A stretch of 64,000 bases of DNA from UBA2450 sp045132035 (lineage in GTDB: Bacteria > Bacillota_I > Bacilli_A > RFN20 > CAG-826), in NCBI GenBank assembly GCA_045132035.1, contig JBGURM010000092.1:1-64000 (forward strand). The letters are read 5' to 3'. Under the pieces are notes generated by a model. It was not told the origin of the DNA and did no database searches. It saw only the letters and a program-made list of their open reading frames with translations. Made by a program: the position numbers and the translations under genes. Numbering within the stretch: position 1 is the first letter of the stretch; each line of letters begins with the position of its first letter. Below, in pieces: positions 37,511 to 47,501 of the stretch.

Positions 37511-37602
37511 GGCTCCAATATACAGTGAGAATAAAATGTATTTTTCTTCACCTAGGTAACATTATTAAGACTCAAACGTCCGTTACTGTCTTTGGTATAT
37601 TG
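37511..37602 (-). promoter_or_regulatory. L10 leader RNA (autoregulatory)
   Basis: In the 144-nt gap upstream of rplJ, minus strand: CAATATAC (37595-37602) pairs with GTATATTG (37516-37523). A CAAAG bulge then separates it from ACAGT/ACTGT, giving the kink-turn-like base typical of L10 leaders. The internal arms include GTTACC/GGTAAC-like segments and CCTAGGTGAAG. It binds the L10-(L12)4 complex to repress rplJL; this is by analogy with the known family. Confidence 0.8.
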
Positions 37603-37614
37603 AAATCTTTTTAA

Positions 37615-38295
37615 TTAACGACCATTAAATGTGAAGTGGATGGCTGGACCCATGGTCGTATGGATGACAGCGTTTTTAATGTAAGTACCTTTAACTGCAG
37701 CTGGTCTTGCCTTGATAATAGCGTCAACTAAGGCGTGTAAGTTTTCTGCAATCTTGGTTTCATCAAAGCTCACTCTGGCAATAGAAACGTGCATATTTGC
37801 TTCTTTGTCAGTACGGTATTCCACTTTACCGGCTTTGATATCTTTAATCGCACGAGCGATATCAGGATTGACTGTACCTGTCTTTGGGTTTGGCATTAAG
37901 CCTTTAGGACCGAGAAGACGAGCAACTTTACCTAATAAAGGCATCATGTTTGGAGTAGCAACAACAGCTTCGAAGTCAAACCACCCACCGGCGATTTTTT
38001 CGATCATTTCTGCTCCACCAACAAGATCTGCTCCTGCGTTAGTAGCTTCTTCAACTTTATCAGTAATGGCTAAGACTTTCTTTGTTTTACCATTTCCGTG
38101 TGGAAGGACGAGAGTTCCTCTGACTTGTTGATTGGCTTGTTTTGGGTCGACATTGAGTTTGAATGAGACATCGACTGTCGCATCAAATTTAACTGTAGAA
38201 GTTTCTTTGACGAGTTTGACAGCTTCTTCGATGCTATAGAGTTTGGTTGAGTCTACTTTTTGTAAAGCAGCAACGTATTTCTTACCTTTTTTCAT
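37615..38295 (-). CDS. rplA: 50S ribosomal protein L1
   Basis: A 226-aa L1-stalk protein. FVDATVDVSFKLNVDPKQANQ-like start (KFDATVDVSFKLNVDPKQ), the GLMPNPKTGTV hinge region and the C-terminal TTMGPAIHF are complete. ATG 38295 (MKKGKKYVAAL) is chosen over GTG 38301 because it follows GAGGTG at the proper spacing. It lies 11 bp after rplK. Confidence 0.97.
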   Translation of the reverse strand: MKKGKKYVAALQKVDSTKLYSIEEAVKLVKETSTVKFDATVDVSFKLNVDPKQANQQVRGTLVLPHGNGKTKKVLAITDKVEEATNAGADLVGGAEMIEKIAGGWFDFEAVVATPNMMPLLGKVARLLGPKGLMPNPKTGTVNPDIARAIKDIKAGKVEYRTDKEANMHVSIARVSFDETKIAENLHALVDAIIKARPAAVKGTYIKNAVIHTTMGPAIHFTFNGR

Positions 38296-38306
38296 AAGCA
38301 CCTCGA

Positions 38307-38720
38307 TTAGTCGTCAACGACGATTCCCATATTACGAGCACTACCTTCAACGATTTTCATAGCCGCTTCAATGTCATTAGCGTTTAAATCAGGTAATTTG
38401 TACTCAGCAATTTCTTTGAGTTGCGCTCTAGTGATGTGTCCGACGACACTCTTAGAACCAGTAGCGGAACCCTTTTGAATTCCAGCAGCTTTGAGAAGTA
38501 ATGGAGCAACTGGAGAAGTTTTGATGACAAAGTCGCAGGACTTGTCTTCATAAGCCGTAATGATGACTGGGACGATTTCCCCACGTCTATCCGCTGTCTT
38601 AGCGTTGAAGTCTGTACAGAACTTCGCCATGTTAATACCAGCAGATGCGAGTTTTGGTCCTGGTTTTGCTTCACCACCAGGAAGTTCCATCTTTAGGACT
38701 TTCGCGATTTTTTTACTCAC
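38307..38720 (-). CDS. rplK: 50S ribosomal protein L11
   Basis: A 137-aa GTPase-centre protein with the N-terminal KMELPGGEAKPGPKLASAGINM and the 23S-binding C-terminal domain (SKSVVGHITRAQLKEIAEYK). The start codon is GTG at 38720, positioned 8 nt after GGAGG. It is the first gene of the rplKA-rplJL-rpoBC cluster, here separated from secE-nusG, which in many bacteria lies directly upstream. Confidence 0.97.
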   Translation of the reverse strand: MSKKIAKVLKMELPGGEAKPGPKLASAGINMAKFCTDFNAKTADRRGEIVPVIITAYEDKSCDFVIKTSPVAPLLLKAAGIQKGSATGSKSVVGHITRAQLKEIAEYKLPDLNANDIEAAMKIVEGSARNMGIVVDD

Positions 38721-38871
38721 GTGACTTTCCTCCTATATTTAGATTTGTCCGTGCTGTGGTACGGGTGAATCACCACTCTTCCACAGAACATTACATGTGT
38801 GCGATACACTCTCTCGTATGCGTAAAGCCACATGCTTGAATAGAATATCAAATACGCATACACGATTGCAA
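38721..38871 (-). promoter_or_regulatory. rplK promoter and structured leader
   Basis: Minus strand: -35 TTGCAA (38866-38871), 18 bp, -10 TATTCT (38842-38847). The ~115-nt leader contains a hairpin CTGTGG..CCACAG enclosing GGTGA/TCACC (38754-38786), which could be an L1-type operator. Nine-base inverted arms GTATGCGTA (38816-38824) and TACGCATAC (38853-38861) straddle the -10 and start site. Function is inferred only. Confidence 0.45.
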
Positions 38872-38953
38872 GACAATTTTTAAGAAAATTTCATGAGTGT
38901 GTATATGTAAAAAAGTTATTAATAATATTAATAATTTAATAGTTGGAAAAGAT

Positions 38954-39035
38954 TAAAAAAGATGATTCTGCCAATCGAGTTTCCTCGCATTGTCGGCACA
39001 GGAGGACTAGGCTCCAACAAATCATCTACAGTTAT
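38954..39035 (-). ncRNA. Candidate structured small RNA with own promoter and terminator
   Basis: A -10 TATAAT (39042-39047, minus strand) would start an ~82-nt RNA. An outer stem AGATGATT/AATCATCT (39020-39027 with 38960-38967) encloses two hairpins: GGAG..CTCC around CCTAGTC, and a longer one closed by TGCC/GGCA that ends in CGAGGAAACTCG with a GAAA tetraloop. The outer stem is followed by TTTTTT, as in a terminator. No known family (tRNA, SRP, tmRNA, 6S) fits. The rest of the gap, about 39060-39270, shows no gene. Confidence 0.5.
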
Positions 39036-39275
39036 TTAAGCATTATAATAAAGAGATTGCAACTAATAAAATGGTGTTTAACTTACATTTTAATATGATA
39101 TATGAATAATAGTTGATGGATACATTCAAGTATTGGAACACTTCTACTTATGGTCTCAAAGTACAAAATAGGTGGTTTATTGACATAAAACATTAAGTGT
39201 TGTATTGATAAGATGTTTTTAATCACAAAAAGGATGAGTAAAATTTAACTGTATTTTTGATACACTACAAATAAT

Positions 39276-39307
39276 AAAAAAGCGTTGCCGATTTGACAAC
39301 GCTATTT
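39276..39307 (-). terminator. Terminator of the surface-protein operon
   Basis: Minus-strand AGCGTTG and CAACGCT pair around TCAAATCGG and are followed by TTTTTT, 17 bp beyond the stop codon at 39324. Confidence 0.9.
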
Positions 39308-39323
39308 GATTAGAAAAATATTT

Positions 39324-42300
39324 TTAAATTGGTGCGTGTAATCCTGTTGAATCTAACGTATATCCATTAGAGAAAGTAACTAGATTTCCACCAGAATATG
39401 ACGCAACTGTTCCTAATAATATCGCATTACCACTAGCGTCTTCATGCCAGAAAAGTAATGTTCCTTTAGCGACTGTATCTGTTCCAGTTACAACGCCTGT
39501 AGAGGTAAGATCACTCAACGTTTCAACATAGAAATAAATATCATCAATTTGTAATTGAGCTTCGTATTTTCTCCACTCACTTGTCATACTCAAACTTGTA
39601 CTGTATTTATTGTAAGTAAAGATTTTTAACGCCGAGTCATTCTTAACCATGTAGTTATTACTGCTAGTGTTATACGAATTATTTCCTAGATTAAAGCCAT
39701 TTGCTCCTCCAGGAAGCTGTAATTCCACCAAACTTGGACAATTGTTAAATACACCATTATTATAGGCTGTCCATCGGCAACTTGGATTTGTCACTCTAAA
39801 CGCTTCTAAATCAGAACAAGAAGCAAAAGCTGAGGCACCAAGACTAATCTGACTTGATGTTATTTTCATCGTCACAATATCAGAGCCGGAGAATGCACTA
39901 CCACCAATACTCGTTACACTAGAAGGTAAAACAATATTGCCACTTGAGTCAATCACTCCAGTGTTTGCAAAGGCCGATCCTTTAATTGAAGTTAAAGATG
40001 TAAATTTGCTAAATTCAAATTGTTCTAGTTTTCCACATCCAGAGAACGCACTTGCCTCAATAGAAGTAATACCAATCGACGCTCCGTCAACTGTAACATG
40101 TTCTAAGTTGGTGCATCCTTCAAATGTTGATTCTCCTAATTTGTCATAAAGAGTGGAAGGAAGACTAACATCTACCAAACTTGTGCAGCCACTAAATGCT
40201 CCAGTTTTAACTATATGGACTTGGCATAATGCTGAAGTTGGCCAAAGAATATTGGTAAGGCCAGTAGAAGCAAACGCTCCATCTTCGATTACAAGAGTTC
40301 CGGTGACATTTCTAAAATCTAACGTTGTTAAATTAGAACATCCATTGAATGCATTGGAGTTTATTGTTACTGTTCCAGTAACATTACCAAAGCTAACTGT
40401 TGCTAAACTATCACAACCAGTAAAAGCACTTGATCCGATTGTCAAAGATCCTGATAACGAGCCAAAATTCACACTTGCCAAATCTCCACAAGACTCAAAT
40501 GCACTGGAGCCGATTGTCAAGTCGGTTGATACAGGAGTAAAACTAATTGATGCTAGATTTTCACAATCCTTAAACGCTGAAGCTCCGACAGTAAAACTAG
40601 AATTATTAGCGGCAGTAAATGATTCGATAGATGGGTTGTTTTTAAAAGCCTCATCACCAATACCAGCATATTGGGAATTAGTTAAATTCAAAGCGTGAGC
40701 AACAGGTGTATCGCCTGTCACGTAATATGTTAAATCAGTGTTTTCAACACTATCGAAGACACCTTTTGGAATTATATCTCCAGGAGAAACAGGGAATTCA
40801 ACGTTTGCAAGTTCTTCGCACCCTTTCATCGCATATTCAGGAAGATTAAGAACGTTACCAGCGATGGTGTCTAAGTTGCACTTAAATGCTGTTCTATCGT
40901 AACTTAAAACAATCTTACCTAAGTAAACATAACTATCCGTATCAAACTCCATCGTTCCACTTCTAGATGATTTAGTGCCGATTGGAGAAAATAATGGTTG
41001 AGGAATTGTGTTAACACCAGATTGAGTTGGATTGCCACAAATTAATGATCTAATCCATACACCCATCTTGAATGCACCAAACATATATGGGTTTGTTTTA
41101 TATAATCCATTAAACTTAATGCCATTTTTTGGTGATCCAACAGCGGATGTATCAGCAGCACCTTCTGCTGTATAATCAGCAGCATCTCTATTTAAAACCA
41201 GCAATAATCTATCTTTATTGAATGAAATACCAGCGTCGTTTGTTGAATATAACGCACATGTATATAAAGGTGTTCCTGCAGTGGCAGAAGTATAAGTTGT
41301 GACAGTGTAATAATTAGAACTTCCACCAGCAAAAGTGATTTGTCTAAGATTTAATGCGTTAGCGAAGATGGATTGAATTTTATCTTCTGGAGAAGCAACC
41401 ACCAGCTTGCTTGGATCTTCGATTGATCCGCTTGGAACTGTAACTGAATTTTCAAAGAATTTACACGTGCTTGGAATATTTAAAATAGCTTTAACACCAC
41501 AGAACAAGAAAGCACTCTTGCCAATATATTCAAGGGATGATGGCATTCCTTCTACAGGCGTATTATTTCCGCTATACGACTTAATAGTCGTAACACCGTA
41601 CGTTCGAATAAACGCATAATCTCCAATGGATTTAATTGTGTTAGGCAAGACAATCGTTGTTAAATCATCAAAGCTACCTACCGCCTTAGTAGGACTTGTA
41701 TCCTGACCATCACAGAAGCAGCAAGAGAAAGCTGCATCTCCAATTTTATTAACGGTACAAGTTCTATTTGTTCCGTTGATTTTGGCAGTAACAGTTTCTT
41801 TAACTGTAGCGGTTGTTAAGCTAGCAGAATTGTCATAAAGACTATACATATAGTTCGACATTGTAGCGACATAGTTTTCACCAACTTTGCCACAAACATA
41901 AGAGCATTTATCTTCTATAACTAATTCACGACTTGTTTCACTAGAAACGCCAACTTCAACATTAATACCATCAATAGTTTCTTTATAATGGACATTATCA
42001 TATACTGGTGTTTCTTGGTTGATTTCAAAAGTATTTACTGATTCATCGCTAGAATAATCAGACGTATAGCTTGAGCCAAAAATAAATCCAAAGTGCTTTG
42101 TTGAGGCTTCTTTTGTTGCAAAATATGCTTCATTGCCAACTGTTTTCCATTGGGTAGCCAATGATAATGCTTTATTCTCAAAGCTTAAGTTTGTCCAGTG
42201 CCCGTCTTTTTTGTCACTATACATATTAGTGCCATATGTGCCTGACAAGTATATGGCCGCCCTTCCATTACCATGGAAAGCAAAACGTTGCATTCTAAGA

Positions 42301-44420
42301 TTTGTCGATATATTTGGCAAAATAAGAGTTTGCAAAAATGGTTCTCCTCTAAAGTCATTACAATCATTACCTGCGCTACCACCACTACCAGCGTTAGATC
42401 CAATTGATTCTTGACCATAAAAATTATCACGAGTCACACCATCTTGTGTATGGAATGTAATAGTGTGATTCTCTCTTTCTTCGAAAATAATGGTTTGAAG
42501 AGATTCGTTAAAAACGAAAGTTTGAACAGGAATAATTAAATCAACGGTTTCGCTTTCAGAGCCTCCTCTAAAAATTACCTTCCCTAGTAAGGAGCATCCA
42601 GCAAAAGCGTGAGCGGGTCTATCTTTTTTAGTAGCTTGACCAGTTCCAAAGTCAAATCCATATGTATTTTTATATCTATTCTTATCATCAGAAAGAGTAG
42701 CAAAATATTTAAATTTTCTTGGGAAGATGAAAGTTGATGCAGTGTGAGCTTTCCAAGTGGCGTTTCCTTTAATTTGAGTGGTTCCACCTGCAGTTCTTCC
42801 TAGAGCATAAAAGGCGTCCGTTCCGATTGTCTCGAGTCTAGAACCTCCGTTTTCTGGGGCTCTATCGTCATATGCCCATGTAAAGACAGTAACTTCAGGA
42901 AGCATTCTTTGTTCAAATACGCCAAAAGCTTCGTCACCAATAGCTCTGATTCTCGCTGGTAAATGGAGCTCTTTAATTTTAGATTTATTATCATTGCCAC
43001 CAATGCCAGAAAAGGCACGATAACCAATAAATTCAAGGTCATCCATTTGAGATAAATCAATTCTTCCAATAATATCGGCTTCACGACCTGTCGAAGCAAG
43101 CGAATAATCACCATCGCAGGCATCAAGAGTGTCAACAACATATAAGTTAATGTAATTTTTACCTCTAAACATTTCGTTTTCGATAGCAGTCAATGTTGGT
43201 GGCAAATATAGTCTTTTTAAGTTGGTTTTATTAATACTATCAAAAGTATTTCTTTCAACACGAACAACCCTATTACCAGCCGGTTCAGGCATATGTTCAG
43301 GAACAGCAATAAAGCCTTTAGCGGCTGTAGGCGCTGAACCTTTATATTTTGTGATGGTTACATCACCATTTGGTTTACATGTATATTCCCATTCGGAAGT
43401 ATTAAAGAAATCGGCGTTAATAATCGAATCATAATTGTGTTTATCGGTAGCAGGATTGCCACTATCGTTATACCATCCCCAGTTTGGGTGGGCAGTTATC
43501 CAATTATTAATATCAGTAGAATCGCCACAAAAAGTAATTTTAAGTCGAGTATCTCCTTCGTGATTGCAATAATTAAATGCGTGTGGTTCAATTCCAATTC
43601 CAGAAGCGTCACCAACTCCATTAGCGTCAGTAAACATTGATCTAGAGATGTAGATGGTCCTCAAAGAAGTACATCCTTGAAATGCTCGAGAGCGAATCGT
43701 TTCAATCTTTTGAAAATAAATATTACTAGACAAAGCAGAACAACCATTAAACGCTTCCTCGGCAATTTCTTGAATCGAAGTAGGAAGTGACAAGGTTGTT
43801 AAAGAATTACATTTAAAAAAGCAGAAAGAAGGGATTCTTGTTAATGTAGAATATTGAGTACCTTCGCTGTCTGGCAAAACTTCACAGTTACAATCCAATG
43901 CTTTAGAGGAACTGTCTTGGTTGCTATTAATAAAATTAACAGTTGTTAAGTTAGAACAACTATAAAATGCGGCGTCTCCGATTTCGGAAACAGTATATGG
44001 TATAGCAATTGAAGTAATTCTGCTATACATGAACGCTTCAAAGTCAATGGTAGTAACGTTAGTATCACTTCTAAAAGTAATATTTGAAGCGATATTCCCA
44101 TGGAATGCATTATGCATGATTCCAGTCACTCTCTTGCCATCTGTTGGATTGACGGAAGGGATAACAATGTTAGCGCTATGTGTTTTCTTTACACTATCTT
44201 TTAAAGAAATACCATAGGTATCTCCTGGAAGAAGATAATAATCAAAAATGCCATCTGTACGAGCGTATGTACCATCTAAAATATAGTTAGGTTTGATGTC
44301 CGGACCTTTTGGAAAATCAGGAACATATCTAATGTTTGAAAAAGTTAAAACAAGAGTAAACAAAAGAAAAGCGGAATCGAATATTAATCGTTTTTTAGTT
44401 AATAATTTCTTAAAAATCAT
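39324..44420 (-). CDS. Giant BspA-like leucine-rich-repeat surface protein
   Basis: A 1698-aa protein. A membrane-spanning signal segment (about 14-27) is followed by many LRR_5/BspA-type repeats. Early ones include VTTIDFEAFMYSRITSIAIP. A regular run near 1290-1500 has units such as IGSSAFESCGDLASVNF, IGSSAFTGCDSLATVSF and INSNAFNGCSNLTTLDF, each ~23 aa. Such proteins bind host or bacterial surface ligands. No LPXTG motif or C-terminal membrane helix is present, so it is held by the N-terminal helix or released. Last gene of the riboswitch-controlled operon. Confidence 0.88.
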   Translation of the reverse strand: MIFKKLLTKKRLIFDSAFLLFTLVLTFSNIRYVPDFPKGPDIKPNYILDGTYARTDGIFDYYLLPGDTYGISLKDSVKKTHSANIVIPSVNPTDGKRVTGIMHNAFHGNIASNITFRSDTNVTTIDFEAFMYSRITSIAIPYTVSEIGDAAFYSCSNLTTVNFINSNQDSSSKALDCNCEVLPDSEGTQYSTLTRIPSFCFFKCNSLTTLSLPTSIQEIAEEAFNGCSALSSNIYFQKIETIRSRAFQGCTSLRTIYISRSMFTDANGVGDASGIGIEPHAFNYCNHEGDTRLKITFCGDSTDINNWITAHPNWGWYNDSGNPATDKHNYDSIINADFFNTSEWEYTCKPNGDVTITKYKGSAPTAAKGFIAVPEHMPEPAGNRVVRVERNTFDSINKTNLKRLYLPPTLTAIENEMFRGKNYINLYVVDTLDACDGDYSLASTGREADIIGRIDLSQMDDLEFIGYRAFSGIGGNDNKSKIKELHLPARIRAIGDEAFGVFEQRMLPEVTVFTWAYDDRAPENGGSRLETIGTDAFYALGRTAGGTTQIKGNATWKAHTASTFIFPRKFKYFATLSDDKNRYKNTYGFDFGTGQATKKDRPAHAFAGCSLLGKVIFRGGSESETVDLIIPVQTFVFNESLQTIIFEERENHTITFHTQDGVTRDNFYGQESIGSNAGSGGSAGNDCNDFRGEPFLQTLILPNISTNLRMQRFAFHGNGRAAIYLSGTYGTNMYSDKKDGHWTNLSFENKALSLATQWKTVGNEAYFATKEASTKHFGFIFGSSYTSDYSSDESVNTFEINQETPVYDNVHYKETIDGINVEVGVSSETSRELVIEDKCSYVCGKVGENYVATMSNYMYSLYDNSASLTTATVKETVTAKINGTNRTCTVNKIGDAAFSCCFCDGQDTSPTKAVGSFDDLTTIVLPNTIKSIGDYAFIRTYGVTTIKSYSGNNTPVEGMPSSLEYIGKSAFLFCGVKAILNIPSTCKFFENSVTVPSGSIEDPSKLVVASPEDKIQSIFANALNLRQITFAGGSSNYYTVTTYTSATAGTPLYTCALYSTNDAGISFNKDRLLLVLNRDAADYTAEGAADTSAVGSPKNGIKFNGLYKTNPYMFGAFKMGVWIRSLICGNPTQSGVNTIPQPLFSPIGTKSSRSGTMEFDTDSYVYLGKIVLSYDRTAFKCNLDTIAGNVLNLPEYAMKGCEELANVEFPVSPGDIIPKGVFDSVENTDLTYYVTGDTPVAHALNLTNSQYAGIGDEAFKNNPSIESFTAANNSSFTVGASAFKDCENLASISFTPVSTDLTIGSSAFESCGDLASVNFGSLSGSLTIGSSAFTGCDSLATVSFGNVTGTVTINSNAFNGCSNLTTLDFRNVTGTLVIEDGAFASTGLTNILWPTSALCQVHIVKTGAFSGCTSLVDVSLPSTLYDKLGESTFEGCTNLEHVTVDGASIGITSIEASAFSGCGKLEQFEFSKFTSLTSIKGSAFANTGVIDSSGNIVLPSSVTSIGGSAFSGSDIVTMKITSSQISLGASAFASCSDLEAFRVTNPSCRWTAYNNGVFNNCPSLVELQLPGGANGFNLGNNSYNTSSNNYMVKNDSALKIFTYNKYSTSLSMTSEWRKYEAQLQIDDIYFYVETLSDLTSTGVVTGTDTVAKGTLLFWHEDASGNAILLGTVASYSGGNLVTFSNGYTLDSTGLHAPI

Positions 44421-44438
44421 ATAGCTTTCCTCTCCTTT

Positions 44439-47400
44439 CTAAATTTCCGGATAAACAATCTTATCGTCGGTACTATCGCCTTCATTGAATAATGTAACTG
44501 TGGCGTTTGATAACCCAGTAACTGGGTGACTATGGGCGTAATTTGATACAGCTATGTATGTAACTGCTGAGATATAATCTGTCGATATTACAAACTTATT
44601 TGTGGCTTGATTATATACAAAGCTGACATTAGCGGGAGCAGCATCGAATGTAGATCTATCAGAGTTGACTAATGCAACATAGCATCTTTGATTATCTACT
44701 CTACTGTCGCTTGGATTATATACAGTAACAGGGTGTTCTTTATCTAATGTAATATTAGTAGTTACCACACCTGTGCCTGGATTGTATGAGTAACATTCCT
44801 TTTTAACAAAGTCGACATTCTTGACTTCGTCTCTACTAGCAAACGCATTATCTTCGAAGGTGATTTGTCCATCAGTTTGTCCTTGAGCACAGACATAGAA
44901 TAATTTTGCAATACCCTCTTTTCCACTATCTCTATTAACACCTGAAGCAGAACCTATACAATATCTACCTGGTTCAAGTTTAAATGTGTGGGCATACAAT
45001 CTTGTTTTTCCAGAAGAATAACCATATTCAGTTGTTCCGTAAGTGTTCGGGATAGTTGCATTAGTATGAATTGTGGCAGGCGTAAACGTTGAACCATCAG
45101 AATTATAGACACCAATTTGACCAACGTTTTGGTTATCAACTTTATAATCAAAATAAGCTAGGTGGTCGTCTTTCGGCATAAAAAACGCAAAGTCAGGATC
45201 CTCAAATGTGCGGTTGACATATGGTTTTCCAAGATACTCATCTCTTTCATCACCAATTTTATAAATACCGACAGCGGCTGGTTTTGTTCGATCGACTAGA
45301 CCAGCAACAATCGTTACATTAGCTGTGTTTGTTTTGATTTCAAAATTAATCATATTTGCTACTGGCTTTTCATAATCATCATTATCGATACAATACATTT
45401 TCATACCCGTGCCAGATAAATCTGGAGTAGCGAAACTTGAAGCAAAGTAGCGAATTTCTTGTCCTAAGCTATTTCTTAACATGACACCACTCTTACCACT
45501 ATTAGCAGAGGCAGGGATAGTGTGTCCGTCCTTATCGACAAGAACACTTTCAAAATACTTAGACATAAATGAACCACCGACAGTGTTTTTATCTACATCT
45601 GAAAAATAGAATCCTTTGCCTGTTCTATAGTTGTAGTCCATTTTAAAACGTACAATATAGTTTTGGTGCCAATTACGTTGCTCGAAACTTTCAACGGTTA
45701 TTTGGTCATAATTAGGGAAGTGATATCCTGGATGGAATGAAGATGGGGTGTTGGAGTTAAGAGCGTTTCTAAATTTATCAAATGTTGGGCCCTTATCTTT
45801 TTGATATTCACCAGTTGCATAATAAATATAATAGTTCGAATCAACAGAAACATCTTCATTTCTAATAACTGATTTTTCTAAGTCGTTACTTGCTTCATAG
45901 TCCATACCCGAACCAGATTCGTTTGTAGCAATAGTAAAAATACCTAAATCAGTATTAGAAATGATTTTCTGAGGTCTAAATGAAACGGAATCTCTTTCTA
46001 AAGTTACATGTTGGCCACTACCATTTATTCTTAAGAAATCACGATATTTTAGTGACGAAGAAGGTGTATAAGAAACGCCACCACCAGGTAACGAGGTAGA
46101 AGTGTCAAATGAATGAGAGTCAATAATTTCATTATAAACAGATGTAAAGTCAAGAACACCAATGTCTTTACCAGTAGTTGTTGCTGCATCGCTTTCTTCA
46201 GCAGCGATGTTGTGAACGGTACCACCAATAAGACCGATTAATCCATAATTTGAACCGTTTTCCATCGCATGATATGTAGAAAGTCCAGTAATTGTGTTAC
46301 CGTTATTCATTTCAAATCTACCATTATAGACATAACAATCACTAACCGAACCATCACAGTGACCAATAAGAAGACCTATATTGTTTGTGTGTTCAGAACC
46401 TAGGTGAGCGTTCATTGTTAAAATAGATGAATCTTTCGCATTCAAAGCAAAATCAAAATCTAAGCTCATAACAACTTTTGAATGGTCTAGACCATAGTTA
46501 TCAGTTGTACTAGCAATCAAAGAAACCGACGAAGAAGCACGAAGTGGGAATGTGGTGGCTTCAGTTTTTTCTTTTTTAAAAAATCTATAAACTTCTTCTA
46601 TATCGACAGAAACTTCGCTGTTTCCATCTGTATATGTTAGAAAATCACCAGAAATAAGGAATTTATACTTATAGTTTGTGTTTGTTGAGGTAAAGGAAAC
46701 AACTGGTACATCGTAATCAATTGATGGCATTGGATCACCACTTGATTCATCCCATTCGAAAAAATCTTCAGCGTCGAATTCAAGGAATTTGAATTTTCCA
46801 GTGTCTGTATTAATAAAAGTATCTGATTCAGAGCCTTCAATATCATACACAAATGACGTTCCTACTGCTACAGGAGCGGATGGTCCATATAGTCCAGCAA
46901 ATGAATCAGTATATCCAAGAGAGTTAATTGTGACATTACTCAAAAATAAATCATGAATACTAGAACCATGCGCTGTATAACCAAATAAACCAGCGTCTTG
47001 TGGATCAGCATAAACAGTTAAATTCTTAATCTCTAATCCTTGACCATCAAACTCTCCATAAAAAGGAACTGCTTCAGAGCCAATTGCGTTGATAGGTTCA
47101 TAATCGTAGTCAGAATCGCTCATATCAAGGAAAGGAACAGTCGTTGTTGACGTATCATCAAGGTAACACAATGGTTTGCCAGTTAAGTCGCCCGCCAAGC
47201 CTTCCAAACCAAGCTGGAAATAAGTGCTTTCTTTAAAAACTCCCAATCCTTGCAAACGAGACAAGTTATACATATGGCGTGGTCTAGTGATAACATATGG
47301 ATCGCCAGGATCGCTTGGGCCATTAGTTCCTTTCGGCCTTCCAGTACCACGTTCAAAGTAAGAACGAAGAGAAACCTCGCCATAAAAGCCATCACTTTCA

Positions 47401-47501
47401 GCATCCTTGATATATGCGGATAAAGTGAAAGGAACGATCATACTCACAAAAAGAAGAGTACAAATTCCAATATATGCTATTAAAACTTTTTTCGATTTCA
47501 T
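44439..47501 (-). CDS. Large secreted/anchored protein, unknown (surface operon)
   Basis: A 1020-aa protein with an N-terminal hydrophobic helix (about 7-29, FVSMIVPFTLSAYIKD). A region with ITRPRHMYNLSRLQGLG and YGEFDGQGLEIKNLTVYAD..AGLFGYT follows. This resembles the GLUG-like, beta-helical units of surface adhesins. A long beta-rich region without recognised domains follows. The ATG at 47501 overlaps the preceding stop codon by one base (TGATG) with AAAGGAGGTGAG upstream, so translation is coupled. A role in a cell-surface structure is inferred from context. Confidence 0.75.
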   Translation of the reverse strand: MKSKKVLIAYIGICTLLFVSMIVPFTLSAYIKDAESDGFYGEVSLRSYFERGTGRPKGTNGPSDPGDPYVITRPRHMYNLSRLQGLGVFKESTYFQLGLEGLAGDLTGKPLCYLDDTSTTTVPFLDMSDSDYDYEPINAIGSEAVPFYGEFDGQGLEIKNLTVYADPQDAGLFGYTAHGSSIHDLFLSNVTINSLGYTDSFAGLYGPSAPVAVGTSFVYDIEGSESDTFINTDTGKFKFLEFDAEDFFEWDESSGDPMPSIDYDVPVVSFTSTNTNYKYKFLISGDFLTYTDGNSEVSVDIEEVYRFFKKEKTEATTFPLRASSSVSLIASTTDNYGLDHSKVVMSLDFDFALNAKDSSILTMNAHLGSEHTNNIGLLIGHCDGSVSDCYVYNGRFEMNNGNTITGLSTYHAMENGSNYGLIGLIGGTVHNIAAEESDAATTTGKDIGVLDFTSVYNEIIDSHSFDTSTSLPGGGVSYTPSSSLKYRDFLRINGSGQHVTLERDSVSFRPQKIISNTDLGIFTIATNESGSGMDYEASNDLEKSVIRNEDVSVDSNYYIYYATGEYQKDKGPTFDKFRNALNSNTPSSFHPGYHFPNYDQITVESFEQRNWHQNYIVRFKMDYNYRTGKGFYFSDVDKNTVGGSFMSKYFESVLVDKDGHTIPASANSGKSGVMLRNSLGQEIRYFASSFATPDLSGTGMKMYCIDNDDYEKPVANMINFEIKTNTANVTIVAGLVDRTKPAAVGIYKIGDERDEYLGKPYVNRTFEDPDFAFFMPKDDHLAYFDYKVDNQNVGQIGVYNSDGSTFTPATIHTNATIPNTYGTTEYGYSSGKTRLYAHTFKLEPGRYCIGSASGVNRDSGKEGIAKLFYVCAQGQTDGQITFEDNAFASRDEVKNVDFVKKECYSYNPGTGVVTTNITLDKEHPVTVYNPSDSRVDNQRCYVALVNSDRSTFDAAPANVSFVYNQATNKFVISTDYISAVTYIAVSNYAHSHPVTGLSNATVTLFNEGDSTDDKIVYPEI

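Noticed and set aside
38954..39035. SRP (4.5S) RNA
   Set aside because: The GAAA-capped arm lacks the asymmetric and symmetric internal loops (AGCAG / GUCAGG) that define the SRP helix 8.
39170..39260. Plus-strand TTGACA followed by TATTGA as a promoter for a hidden gene
   Set aside because: No open frame longer than a few codons and no stable structure follows; the match is probably by chance in AT-rich DNA.
39324..44420. LPXTG-anchored adhesin
   Set aside because: No LPXTG-like motif or C-terminal membrane helix is present at the end of this LRR protein.
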